Shown piece by piece: positions 52,201 through 60,192 of a stretch of DNA of 64,000 nt. The translations under genes were made by a program, and so were the position numbers. Location of the stretch: contig CAVXPD010000004.1 of the NCBI GenBank assembly GCA_963763575.1, forward strand, positions 1,054,001 through 1,118,000, in the 5' to 3' direction. Source of the stretch: Bog-473 sp963763575 (GTDB taxonomy: Bacteria > Actinomycetota > Acidimicrobiia > Acidimicrobiales > RAAP-2). The notes under the pieces were generated by a model. That model did no database searches. It was not told where the DNA came from and saw only the letters and a list, made by a program, of their open reading frames with translations. The first letter of the stretch is position 1, and each line of letters starts with the position of its first letter.

Positions 52201-53751
52201 GTGACGCTCCCCCAGACCGTCCCGGCCGCGTTGGAGCGGGCCGCCCGCGACTTCGGCGACGCCGAGGCCGTCGTCGACCGCAGCGATCGGTGGACCTTCG
52301 CCCAGCTGCACGCCGAGTCGCTGCGCGTCGCCCGGGCGCTGGCCACCAGCGGCGTCCGGCCGGGTGACCGCGTCGCCCTGTGGTCCCCCAACAGCGCACG
52401 CTGGATCGCCGCCAGCTTCGGCGTCTACGCCGCGGGCGCCGTTCTCGTCCCTGTGAACACGCGTTTCAAGGGGATGGAGGCGGCCCATGTCTTGGGACAC
52501 GCGGGCGCGTCGATCCTGCTGGCCAGCACCGACGCCGTGGGCACCGACCTCCTGGGCCTGGTGGAGCGCGCCGACCTGCCCGCCTTGCGCGAGGCGGTCG
52601 TCATCGAGGGGCCGTCGCACGCCGGCGCGGTCAGCTGGGACGACTTCGTGGCGCGTGGCGCGGCGGACGGTGATCGTCCGCTCCCTGTCGTCGCCGGCGA
52701 CGACCTCGCCGACATCATCTTCACCTCCGGGACCACCGGTGCGCCCAAGGGAGCCATGCTCGGCCACGGTCCGAGCGTGCGCACCTACGAGGCATGGAGC
52801 GACGCCGTCGGGCTCCGGCGCGGCGACCGCTACCTCTGCGTCTACCCCTTCTTCCACACCGCGGGTCTGAAGTCGGCCGTGCTGGCCTGCGTGCTCTGCG
52901 GCGCGACTGTCCTCCCACAGGCCGTCTTCGACGCCGGGGTCGTGATGCAGCGGGTGGCGTACGAACGCATCACCGTCCTGCCGGGACCACCGACGGTGTT
53001 CCAGTCGATGCTCGAGCACCCCGAGCGTGCGCGATTCGACCTCGGCTCGCTGCGCCTCTCCGTGACCGGCGCCGCCACGGTGCCCGTCGAGGTGGTTCGG
53101 CGCATGCGCGAGGACCTGCGCATCGCCACGGTGGTGACCGGCTACGGTCTCACGGAGACGACGGGCACGGTGAGCATGTGCCACCACGACGACCCGCCCG
53201 AGGTCGTTGCGACGACGGTTGGCCGGCCCCTGCCCGGCGTCTCGGTACGCGTCGCCGACAAGAAGGACTGCACCGTTCCAACGGGCGAGAGCGGGGAGAT
53301 CCTCGTCAAAGGCTTCAACGTCATGCGAGGCTACTTCGACGATCCCGAGGCCACCGCCGGTGCCTTCGACGACGACGGGTATCTCCGGACGGGTGACATC
53401 GGCCACATCGGCGAAGACGGAAACCTGCGCATCACGGATCGCAAGAAGGACATGTTCATCGTCGGCGGCTTCAACGCCTTCCCTGCCGAGATCGAGGGCA
53501 TCATGCTCACCCATCCCCGCGTGGCCCAGGTTGCGGTCGTCGGCGTGCCGGACGACCGGCTGGGCGAGGTGGCGCAGGCCTACGTGGTGCGCCGCAGCGG
53601 CGACGCCGTCGACGAAGGCCGGCTCATCGCCTGGTGTCGCGAGCACATGGCCAACTACAAGGTGCCGCGGGCAGTGCAGTTCGTCGACGAGCTCCCACTC
53701 ACGGCCAGCGGCAAGGTGCAACGGTTCCGCCTACGCCGGCCGGACGCGTGA
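52201..53751 (+). CDS. FadD3-like acyl-CoA synthetase
   Basis: This 516-residue ligase has FTSGTTGAPKGAML, GYGLTETTGTVSMC, RTGDIGHIG and ASGKVQRFRL. Its opening (TVPAALERAARDFGDAEAVVDR) and its SPNSARWIAASFG, PGPPTVFQSMLEHP and KKDMFIVGGFNAFPAEIE segments follow mycobacterial FadD3. FadD3 makes the CoA ester of the steroid C/D-ring acid HIP, so a fused-ring or alicyclic propanoate is a reasonable guess here. GTG 52201 starts ten bases after the CoA-transferase stop. Having both a ligase and a CoA-transferase suggests two activation routes or two acids. Confidence 0.9.
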   Translation: MTLPQTVPAALERAARDFGDAEAVVDRSDRWTFAQLHAESLRVARALATSGVRPGDRVALWSPNSARWIAASFGVYAAGAVLVPVNTRFKGMEAAHVLGHAGASILLASTDAVGTDLLGLVERADLPALREAVVIEGPSHAGAVSWDDFVARGAADGDRPLPVVAGDDLADIIFTSGTTGAPKGAMLGHGPSVRTYEAWSDAVGLRRGDRYLCVYPFFHTAGLKSAVLACVLCGATVLPQAVFDAGVVMQRVAYERITVLPGPPTVFQSMLEHPERARFDLGSLRLSVTGAATVPVEVVRRMREDLRIATVVTGYGLTETTGTVSMCHHDDPPEVVATTVGRPLPGVSVRVADKKDCTVPTGESGEILVKGFNVMRGYFDDPEATAGAFDDDGYLRTGDIGHIGEDGNLRITDRKKDMFIVGGFNAFPAEIEGIMLTHPRVAQVAVVGVPDDRLGEVAQAYVVRRSGDAVDEGRLIAWCREHMANYKVPRAVQFVDELPLTASGKVQRFRLRRPDA

Positions 53752-53764
53752 CACCCCAGGGGCG

Positions 53765-54922
53765 ATGACGCATCCGTTCCGCGACGTCGCCGTCGTCGGC
53801 GTGTTCAACACCCCTCAGGCCCGCCGTCTCCCGGGGCACGACTCCTCTTCCATCGCGCTCGAGGCGGCCCTCGGGGCCCTCGCCGATGCCGGGATCGATG
53901 CCGGCGACGTCGACGGTGTGGTGGGGCAGGCGGCAGCGGAGGCGGTGCTCGAGCTCGGGCTCGGACCGTGCGTGCGCCGCCCCAATGCCCTCGGCATTCC
54001 CACCATCGTCGACGCCGCCGCGCTGATCACGACGGGCCAGTGCCGCGTCGTCGTGGTCCTGGCCGGTGGCGCCGGGCTGCGCAGCCACGGCTCCGCCGCC
54101 CCCTGGACGACACCGCCCAACGAGCTCGTCGCGGGCTTCGGGCTCTTCACCGCCGCCGAGTTCGCGCTGATGGCGAGGCGTCACATGGTCACCCACGGCA
54201 CGACGGAGCTCCAACTGGCCACCGCAGCCGCCGTGATCCGCACCAACGGCCACCACAACCCCGAGGCCGTCTACCACGGGCGGGGACCGTTCTCGCCAGA
54301 GGACATCTTGGCGTCGCCGATGGTGGCGGAGCCCTTCCACCTCCTCGACTGCGCCACGGTCTCCGAGGGCGGGTGCGCGCTCGTGCTGGCCCGCGCCGAC
54401 ATCGCACGTCACGACCGGCGGGCAGTCTGGATCCTCGGCTGCGGCAGCGACAGCTATGGGCCCGCCTACACCGTGGCGCCCGTCTGGGACTTCACCCCGC
54501 GTGCCGGCGTGCGGCCTGCGGGCTGGGTGGGAGCGGGAGCGGCCCAGGCCTCCTTCGCCATGGCCGGGCTCGGTCCGGGCCACGTGGACGTGGCCGAGTT
54601 CTACGACCCGTTCTCCTTCGAGATCATCCGTCAACTCGAGGCCTACGGCTTCTGTGAGCCGGGTGAGGGCGGGCCCATGGTCGAGTCTGGCGCCATAGGC
54701 CCCGGCGGCACGCTGCCGGTCACCACCGACGGCGGCACGATGTCCTACAGCCATCCGGGGGTGGCGGCACAGCAATTCCAGCGCGTGACGCGCGGCGTGC
54801 AGCAGCTGCGCGGCGAGTGTCCCAGCATGCAGGTCGACGGTGCACAAGTCGCGTTGTGCTCGAACGGCGGCTCGGGCGCGCTCTTTACCGACGTGCTGCT
54901 CCTGGGCAAGGAGCGCCCGTGA
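53765..54922 (+). CDS. Thiolase-like (SCP-2/Ltp-type) protein
   Basis: This 385-residue thiolase-fold protein has VAVVGVFNTPQARRLPGHDS at the N-terminus and YDPFSFEIIRQLEAYGFCEPGEGG and GGTMSYSHPG later. The region that normally carries the nucleophilic Cys is short and altered (GLGPCVRRPNALG), so its assignment is uncertain. ATG 53765 follows AGGGGCG. The stop overlaps the DUF35 start (GTGA). It is likely a retro-aldolase or acyltransferase acting on the product of the FadD3-like ligase. Confidence 0.83.
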   Translation: MTHPFRDVAVVGVFNTPQARRLPGHDSSSIALEAALGALADAGIDAGDVDGVVGQAAAEAVLELGLGPCVRRPNALGIPTIVDAAALITTGQCRVVVVLAGGAGLRSHGSAAPWTTPPNELVAGFGLFTAAEFALMARRHMVTHGTTELQLATAAAVIRTNGHHNPEAVYHGRGPFSPEDILASPMVAEPFHLLDCATVSEGGCALVLARADIARHDRRAVWILGCGSDSYGPAYTVAPVWDFTPRAGVRPAGWVGAGAAQASFAMAGLGPGHVDVAEFYDPFSFEIIRQLEAYGFCEPGEGGPMVESGAIGPGGTLPVTTDGGTMSYSHPGVAAQQFQRVTRGVQQLRGECPSMQVDGAQVALCSNGGSGALFTDVLLLGKERP

Positions 54923-55353
54923 GCACCGCGGAGGCCGGCCTGCTTTCTCCGCCGCCCCCCGGTTTCCCGATGCCGCGTCCTTCGGCGCGCTCCGAGCCGT
55001 TCTGGGTTGGGTGCCGCGAGGGCCGTCTCGTGCTGCCCATTTGCTCCGCGTGTCACGCCCGCGCCCTGCGCGCGTTCGCCGTCTGCCCGCAGTGCACCAG
55101 CACCGGGCTGGCCTGGGAGCAGAGCGTCGGCCGGGGAACGCTGTACAGCTGGACGGTTGTCTGGCGTCCCCCTCACCCCGCCTTCGTCGTCCCCTACGCC
55201 CCCGCCGTCGTGGCGCTCGACGAAGGGTGGTGGTTCCTCAGCGCCGTGGTCGGCTGCGCACCGGACGAGCTACGCGAGGGGCTGGCTCTCCAGGTCGAGT
55301 TTCATCCGGCATCCGACGACCTGACGCTTCCCTACTTCCGCCCGATCGCCTGA
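54919..55353 (+). CDS. DUF35 OB-fold protein with zinc ribbon
   Basis: This 144-residue DUF35 protein has zinc ribbon CSAC and CPQC (about residues 42-59) and an OB-fold with GRGTLYSWTVVWRPPHPAF and VVPYAPAVVALDEG. A proline-rich N-terminal extension of about 20 residues precedes it. It is the partner of the overlapping thiolase-like gene. It ends 19 bases before a convergent solute-binding protein gene. Confidence 0.88.
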   Translation: MSTAEAGLLSPPPPGFPMPRPSARSEPFWVGCREGRLVLPICSACHARALRAFAVCPQCTSTGLAWEQSVGRGTLYSWTVVWRPPHPAFVVPYAPAVVALDEGWWFLSAVVGCAPDELREGLALQVEFHPASDDLTLPYFRPIA

Positions 55354-55372
55354 GGCACAGGCGGGCGTGGGC

Positions 55373-56728
55373 TCAACCGCCCGAGACCGGAAACAACGAA
55401 TTGGGGTCGCAGTGCCAGATCTGGTCGTTCGGCCGCGTGTCGGCCTTGTCGTCGGAGAACGCGCTGCCCTTGACTTGCATCAGCAGGAAACAGTCGCTCG
55501 GTGTGGGACGTTGGTTGGAGAGGGCCAGGTGCCCAATCGGCGCGTAGACCCCACCCCCGGTCCAGTTCGTCTGCGACGCCGCGTGGCCGAGCACACACGA
55601 GACGGTCAGGTCCGCGCCGCAGGCCGAAGCTGACTTGGCGAAGAGCAGCCAGGCGTCGACGGCGAACTCGTCGTTGGTGTCGATGGTGTCGCCCCGTGCA
55701 TCGGTGCGCATGAGCGCGATGAGCTGCTCGAGCCCGGGGCTCTGCGAGGCCAGCTCGAACGGCCAACTCTGCGTCGCGAAGTAGATGGGTGGCAGCGGGC
55801 CCGAGAGCGAGATGTCGTAGGTCTGCTTGCCGAGGTCCTCGGGGATGCCGATGCCGAGGAAGATGAAGGTCGGGCGGTAGCCGGCGGTCTGCATGGCCTC
55901 GAAATAGGTCTGCACGTTGGTGCCCGTGGGCGTCTCGAGCGCCTCGACGCCCTTGGACTGCGCCCGGGACACGAAGGGTGACCAGTCCGTCACGCTGAAT
56001 GGTGGCTCTTGGAAGTCCACCACCTTCCATCCTTGCTGCTCCGCGGCCTGCTCCCATTTCTGTGTGGGTTCGAGAATGCTCGGTTCGTTCGCCGCGCCGA
56101 TGCCGAAGTGCTTGATCGCGCTCGGGTAGCGGCGCCCGAGCGCGCCGTACCAGCCCGCCTCTATTTCGTCGACCCGGATCCCCAGGGGGTCCACCTGCAG
56201 GGCGGCGTCGTCGGCCTCGTTTGACACCACGTAGGAAGGGATCTGGCCCAAGCCGCACCCCACCCGCACGGGCACCGCCGACTGGTCGAAGACGAGTCCG
56301 CCGCCGACCGACATGAAGTCCTGCTGGCAGGCCTCGTCCGTCACCTGCGCCGCGTTGAACAGGGCACCGTCGCGGTCGTGGACAACGATGGTGCGCCCGT
56401 CGATGCCGCCCGCCGTGTTGCACCACTTGGCGAACGCACCGGCGAGTTGGAAGAACTCCTTGTTCAGCCCCGGTGAGGCGGTATTGCCGGGATCGGCGAA
56501 GGTGGCGATGTTGATGCTGTGTGCGCCCACTCCGCGCGCTGTCGCTACTCCGCCCGGACCATGCTCACACACCGTGCCGAGACCGGGCCAGGTGCCGTCG
56601 CCGGTGAGGTGGCTGTTGTGAGCTTCCGCCGAGCTCGCGGTGGACGCGGTGTCCGCGCCACCGACATACACGGTCACGATGGCGATGACAGCTCCCAGGG
56701 TGACCAGCACACGACCCAATCGGTGCAT
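55373..56728 (-). CDS. ABC-type solute-binding protein (Peripla_BP_6-like)
   Basis: This 451-residue exported protein has a hydrophobic signal segment (VLVTLGAVIAIVTVYVGG, about residues 7-25). The mature region shows HSINIATFADPGNTASPGLNKEFFQLAGAFAKWCN and GIDGRTIVVHDRDG, matching the type-I binding-protein core. Several cysteines (TVCEHG, ACGADLTVSC, HCDPNS) may form disulfides. No transporter subunits are nearby. It may deliver or sense the substrate of the surrounding CoA pathway. Start ATG 56728. Confidence 0.82.
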   Translation of the reverse strand: MHRLGRVLVTLGAVIAIVTVYVGGADTASTASSAEAHNSHLTGDGTWPGLGTVCEHGPGGVATARGVGAHSINIATFADPGNTASPGLNKEFFQLAGAFAKWCNTAGGIDGRTIVVHDRDGALFNAAQVTDEACQQDFMSVGGGLVFDQSAVPVRVGCGLGQIPSYVVSNEADDAALQVDPLGIRVDEIEAGWYGALGRRYPSAIKHFGIGAANEPSILEPTQKWEQAAEQQGWKVVDFQEPPFSVTDWSPFVSRAQSKGVEALETPTGTNVQTYFEAMQTAGYRPTFIFLGIGIPEDLGKQTYDISLSGPLPPIYFATQSWPFELASQSPGLEQLIALMRTDARGDTIDTNDEFAVDAWLLFAKSASACGADLTVSCVLGHAASQTNWTGGGVYAPIGHLALSNQRPTPSDCFLLMQVKGSAFSDDKADTRPNDQIWHCDPNSLFPVSGG

Positions 56729-56753
56729 GACGTCTCCTCCCCCCGTCGTCCCG

Positions 56754-57581
56754 TCAGGTCCCGGTGAACTGCGGAGGTCGTTTCTCCAGGAACGCCCGCG
56801 GGCCCTCCACGGCGTCCTTCGAGGCCATCACCTCCATGCCCAGGCGGCCCTCTATCGCGAAGGCTTCCGTCTCCGGCAGGGACTCGGTCTCCCGCAGGGT
56901 GCGCAGGATGGCGGCAACGGCGAGCGGACCGTTCGCCGCGATGCGCGCCGCGATGGCGCGGGCATGCGTGAGAGCCTGCCCGTCGGGGACCACGTGGTTG
57001 ATGAGGCCCAGCTGCTGCGCACGCTGCGCGCTGATGTCCTCGCCGGTCAACAGCATCTCCGCCGCCACCGCGTAACCGACCTGGCGTCGCAGGCGCACCG
57101 CCGAGCCGGCCATCGGGAACAGGCCGCGCTGCACCTCGGTCACCCCGAAGACCGCACTCTCACCGGCGACCCTGATGTCCGTGCCCTGGAGGATCTCGGT
57201 CCCGCCGGCCCGCGCGTAGCCCTCGGCGGCCAGGATGACGGGCTTGGAGGGCCGGAAGGTCTTGAGCCACGCACCGAAGATCACCTGCGACTCGTCCCGG
57301 AGCCGCACGATCCACTCGTTGTCGGCGACCCCCTCACGGAGCCGGCCGATCTCGGCGAGGTCCATGCCGGCGCAGAAGGTGGAGCCGCGCCCGGTCAGCA
57401 CGCCCACGCGGAGCAAGGGATCGCCGTCGAGGCGGACCCAGGCGTCGTAGAGCCGGCACAGCACCTCCGCGTTGGTGGCGTTGCGCTTTTCGGGACGGTT
57501 CAGCGTGACCACGAGGACGGGTCCGTCGGCTTCGACCAGGACGAGCGGCTCACCCTCGCGCCTTTCCTGCGTACTGCTCAC
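56754..57581 (-). CDS. Enoyl-CoA hydratase
   Basis: This 275-residue crotonase-family protein keeps both catalytic glutamates (AGGTEILQGTDIR and FGVTEVQRGLFPMAG) and the oxyanion segment FCAGMDLAEIG. It is thus the best candidate in this region for a working enoyl-CoA hydratase. GTG 57581 begins VSSTQERREGE. It lies between the two solute-binding protein genes on the minus strand with short gaps, in one likely operon with the P450 and acyl-CoA dehydrogenase genes. Confidence 0.9.
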   Translation of the reverse strand: MSSTQERREGEPLVLVEADGPVLVVTLNRPEKRNATNAEVLCRLYDAWVRLDGDPLLRVGVLTGRGSTFCAGMDLAEIGRLREGVADNEWIVRLRDESQVIFGAWLKTFRPSKPVILAAEGYARAGGTEILQGTDIRVAGESAVFGVTEVQRGLFPMAGSAVRLRRQVGYAVAAEMLLTGEDISAQRAQQLGLINHVVPDGQALTHARAIAARIAANGPLAVAAILRTLRETESLPETEAFAIEGRLGMEVMASKDAVEGPRAFLEKRPPQFTGT

Positions 57582-57593
57582 CGGTCCCAGGCT

Positions 57594-58919
57594 CTACTCG
57601 TTGGACTGCCATTCAGGACGGAAGTATCCGGCGAAGCGCAGGTCACCGCCGCGCAGCTCGCGGATGGTGAGGAAGTCCCCCTTGTAGCCCTTGTGGTCCC
57701 CGGGGCCGAAGGTGATGTAGCAGCCGGGCCCGCCGTTCGTGGCGGGCATCCAGCGGATGCGCTCGAGCCCGTCGTGGACCCAGCGGGGCTCGGGAATGGC
57801 CGCGTTGGCGATGCCATGGATCGCGACGCGCGCCGTGTCGTAGGCCAGGGCGACCACCACGTTGCGCGCTTCGCGTCCGAAGCGCTTCGAGAAGCGCTGC
57901 ACCATCGCGTTGTAGTTCGGGTTGGCGCCGTCCTCGCCGAGCTGGTCGATGCCGTGCCAGCCTTCGATCCCGCCGGCCCACTCGTTCTTGTTCGAGTAGA
58001 ACATGAACGCCGTGCCCATGATCCGCGGTGGGTCCCACCCAAGCGCCTGCAACGCCGCACCGAAGTGGAAGCAGGCGTAGCCGTAACCGCCGTAATAGAG
58101 CCCCTCGGTCCCGGCCTCGCGCATGGCTGCGAGGTGCTCTTGGAGGCCGCGCGGGTTGGGCTCGAGCTTCACCTCCCGGGTGACCGTCATGCCCAGGCGG
58201 ATGGCCTCATCGCGGAAGAAGTCGGCGTAGTCCCGCCCCGAGGACCCGGCCTCCCAGAACAGACCAACCTTGCGGATGCCCTGCTGGTAGAGCCAGTTGG
58301 CGCAGATGACGCCTTCGGTCGGGATGTCGCCGTTGGCGATGGAGAAGCAGTAGTCCGAGGCGAACTTCCACGCGCCGGTCCAGCCGATGCACGAAACCTT
58401 GAGCTCGTTGGCCAGGTCCTGAATCGTCAGGCAGTTGTCCGAGATCATCGGCCCGAGCACCACCACGCACCCCTGGTCGACCAGCCACCGGTAGCCGTCG
58501 AGGAGCTTCCGGTAGTTCTCCCGCGGCAAGCCCCGGGCGTCGGCCACGACGACCTGAACGGGCGAGCGGGCCCAGACCCCTTCGTTCATGGCGTCCTCGA
58601 TGGCCAGGATCGTCGGGTCGATCCAGTCGGCCGTCAGCTGGTTGAGGTCCATGTCGATGAGGATCCCGATCTTCACCGGCTCCCACGCGTCGCCCTGGGT
58701 CTGCACGCCGCGGGTTGGCGGGTAGATCGTGATGTTCTGGACCGCCTGGTCCTTGGCCGCGCCGGTGCCCTCGTACCAGAGGCTGGCGTCTCCACCGCTC
58801 CCCTCCAGGAACGCCCGGGTTCCGTGGCTGACCGACGAGACGGCCCGATCGGGCTCCGCGATGCCGTGATCGACCGGCTCGGGGAACATCCGCTCCACGT
58901 ATTCGGGCTGCTCCGGCAT
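57594..58919 (-). CDS. Periplasmic-binding-protein-like protein without export signal
   Basis: This 441-residue protein has the type-I binding-protein fold (VKIGILIDMDLNQLTADW, VVVLGPMISDNC, GVICANWLYQQGIRKVGLFWE). However, its first 80 residues are charged and polar with no hydrophobic segment, so it should stay in the cytoplasm. ATG 58919 has GAAAGGA upstream and no better start exists further back. Cytoplasmic members of this fold (AmiC-like) act as ligand sensors. It lies between a hydratase and a P450 gene, suggesting a role in sensing or channelling the substrate. Confidence 0.8.
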   Translation of the reverse strand: MPEQPEYVERMFPEPVDHGIAEPDRAVSSVSHGTRAFLEGSGGDASLWYEGTGAAKDQAVQNITIYPPTRGVQTQGDAWEPVKIGILIDMDLNQLTADWIDPTILAIEDAMNEGVWARSPVQVVVADARGLPRENYRKLLDGYRWLVDQGCVVVLGPMISDNCLTIQDLANELKVSCIGWTGAWKFASDYCFSIANGDIPTEGVICANWLYQQGIRKVGLFWEAGSSGRDYADFFRDEAIRLGMTVTREVKLEPNPRGLQEHLAAMREAGTEGLYYGGYGYACFHFGAALQALGWDPPRIMGTAFMFYSNKNEWAGGIEGWHGIDQLGEDGANPNYNAMVQRFSKRFGREARNVVVALAYDTARVAIHGIANAAIPEPRWVHDGLERIRWMPATNGGPGCYITFGPGDHKGYKGDFLTIRELRGGDLRFAGYFRPEWQSNE

Positions 58920-58967
58920 GGTGGGTCCTTTCGATCGGTCGGATGAAGACCGGACTACGCCGGCCCG

Positions 58968-60182
58968 TCAGCCGGGGACGATGACGGGCAACTGGCTGTA
59001 GCCGCGCACCGTGCTGGTGAAAAGGAATTCGCTGCGTCCGTGGTCTACGTCCCACTCGGGATAGCGAGCCAGGGTCTCTTCGAGCGCGACCCGGCCTTCC
59101 AGTCGAGCCAGCGCCGCACCCAGGCAGAAGTGGATGCCGTACCCGAAGGTCACGTGCTGGTCGAACTGCCGGTGGATGTCGAAGCGGTCCGCGTCGGGAA
59201 ACGCCCGCTCGTCCCGTCCCGCCGAACCGGTCAGCATGAGGACCTTGGAATTTTGGGGGATCTCGGTCCCATAGAGCTCGACTGGTGCCGTGGTCCAGCG
59301 TCCGTTGACCGGCGAGGGTGCCTCGTAGCGCAACAGCTCCTCGATGGCTTGCGGAATCAGCGACGGGTCCGCGGCCAACTCCGCCCGCTGGTCCGGGTGC
59401 GCCGCCAGCGTGTGACCGGCCCAGCCCAGCAACCGGGCCACCGTCTCCGTCCCGGCGGAGACGATGAGGATGCCGAAGGCAGTGCTCTCCTCGAGCGTGA
59501 GGGTGCGGTGCGAGCCGTCGGGCTCCGCAACCTCGGCGCTGAGCAGATCGGTCAACATGTCGTCGCGCGGCCGGGCCTGTCGCTCCACCAGCTGTTGACT
59601 GATGTAGCCGTAGAGCTTCATCATGGCCTCGAGAGAGACGTCGTTCACCATGCCCGCGCCGGGCTCCAGGTGGAAGATGCCGTCGATCGCCTCGCGCACC
59701 ATGTCCCGGTCCTCCGGAGGGACGCCGAGCAGCATGGCGATCACGTTGGCGGGGACCAGCGCGCCGAAGTCGGCGACGAAATCGAAACCCCCCCTTCCCT
59801 TCTGTGCGTCGAGGAAGTCGGCACACAACGAGCGGATCTGGGGCTCGAGCTCGGCCACCCGCCGCACGGTGAACGCGCGCGAGACGAGACGCCGGAAGAC
59901 CGTGTGCTCGGGCTGGTCCATGAAGATCATCATGTGGATCCCGCCCATGGGCAGTTCCGTCATGTGCTCAAGGACGGTCCCGTGGGCGGAGCTGAAGGTG
60001 CGCGGGTCGAGTGACGCCGCCATGACGTCGTCGAAACGGCTGAGAGCCCAGAAGTCGTAGGTCTCGTTGCGGTAGAGCGGGGCCTCGTCGCGCAGCCGCC
60101 GCCAAATCGGGTGGGGGTCGGTCTTGAAGGACGGGTCGAGCGGATCCCAGGTGAGCGGCTCTCCCGCCGTGGTGGCGACCAT
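58968..60182 (-). CDS. Cytochrome P450
   Basis: This 404-residue P450 has I-helix VSAGTETVARL, K-helix EELLR and heme motif FGYGIHFCLGAALARLE, all canonical. It resembles CYP125/CYP124-type and related actinobacterial P450s in length and soluble form, but subfamily cannot be assigned by eye. ATG 60182 starts 11 bases after the acyl-CoA dehydrogenase stop. It would hydroxylate an unactivated carbon early in the pathway. The redox partner is not in the window. Confidence 0.92.
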   Translation of the reverse strand: MVATTAGEPLTWDPLDPSFKTDPHPIWRRLRDEAPLYRNETYDFWALSRFDDVMAASLDPRTFSSAHGTVLEHMTELPMGGIHMMIFMDQPEHTVFRRLVSRAFTVRRVAELEPQIRSLCADFLDAQKGRGGFDFVADFGALVPANVIAMLLGVPPEDRDMVREAIDGIFHLEPGAGMVNDVSLEAMMKLYGYISQQLVERQARPRDDMLTDLLSAEVAEPDGSHRTLTLEESTAFGILIVSAGTETVARLLGWAGHTLAAHPDQRAELAADPSLIPQAIEELLRYEAPSPVNGRWTTAPVELYGTEIPQNSKVLMLTGSAGRDERAFPDADRFDIHRQFDQHVTFGYGIHFCLGAALARLEGRVALEETLARYPEWDVDHGRSEFLFTSTVRGYSQLPVIVPG

Positions 60183-60192
60183 GTTGAATACT

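Noticed and set aside
56640..58946. A 768-codon plus-strand frame over the hydratase and binding-protein genes
   Set aside because: It spans two well-supported minus-strand genes and shows no domain, only GC-driven openness.
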